Source: Candidatus Woesearchaeota archaeon (lineage in GTDB: Archaea > Nanobdellota > Nanobdellia > UBA10117 > ARS21). From it: 44,132 nucleotides of DNA. Both the position numbers and the translations under genes were made by a program. Below are positions 44,072-44,132 of the stretch, piece after piece. Position 1 is the stretch's first letter; each line of letters starts with the position of its first letter. Below the pieces are notes generated by a model. It was given only the letters and a program-made list of their open reading frames with translations, did not search any database and was not told the origin of the DNA. The stretch covers positions 1 to 44,132 of the forward strand of contig JABIPN010000005.1 in NCBI GenBank assembly GCA_018698915.1. The letters are read 5' to 3'.

Positions 44072-44132
44072 TTATTCGCAATATCCTTCTCTTTTAGTTA
44101 TTTTTCCACAGAATGGTTTTATGCATGAATTA
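44072..44132 (-). CDS. C-terminal end of a Cys-containing (possible zinc-finger) protein, truncated by window edge
   Basis: Minus-strand frame reads ...NSCIKPFCGKITKREGYCE*. Confidence 0.35.
   Translation of the reverse strand, partial: NSCIKPFCGKITKREGYCE

Noticed and set aside
1-44132. CRISPR arrays, transposases, integrases, phage genes
   Set aside because: None seen. The only repeats are short in-frame tandem duplications within coding regions, without spacer structure.

Overview
AT-rich, gene-dense archaeal window, probably from a DPANN lineage (Pacearchaeota/Woesearchaeota-like; lineage inferred from gene content only). It has three parts. (1) About 1-16.5 kb: housekeeping and information-processing genes: DUF167, ThrRS lacking an N-terminal editing domain, MC1 chromatin protein, Ogg2, an Fe-S cluster operon (HTH regulator, IscS, IscU/NifU), peroxiredoxin, Nth, FNR-type reductase, Tmk/ThyA, PCNA, OB-fold protein, short TFS, signal peptidase, DUF99, RpoL, a Dph2 split into two genes, DUF357, a PEP-synthase-like protein without its phospho-His, and L10e. 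(2) About 16.5-38.9 kb: a large type IV pilus/archaellum-related locus with an FlaI/TadA-like ATPase, an FlaJ/TadC-like platform protein, about 12 class-III-signal-peptide (pilin-like) proteins including three short ORFs missed by the ORF track, divergent FlaC/D-like coiled-coil proteins, tandem polytopic membrane paralogs, two large paralogous Ig-like/coiled-coil proteins without signal peptides, and a membrane-PKD protein. (3) About 38.9-44.1 kb: diphthine synthase, Trm5, an adjacent cohesin-domain / dockerin-like pair of surface proteins, tRNA-Trp(CCA), and the end of a small Cys-containing CDS. The leading candidates for new biology are the expanded pilus-like locus with its non-secreted Ig/coiled-coil paralogs, the split dph2 whose halves share an identical promoter-like 14-mer at identical spacing, and the cohesin/dockerin-like pair. 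All calls come from reading the sequence and translations; no database search was run.
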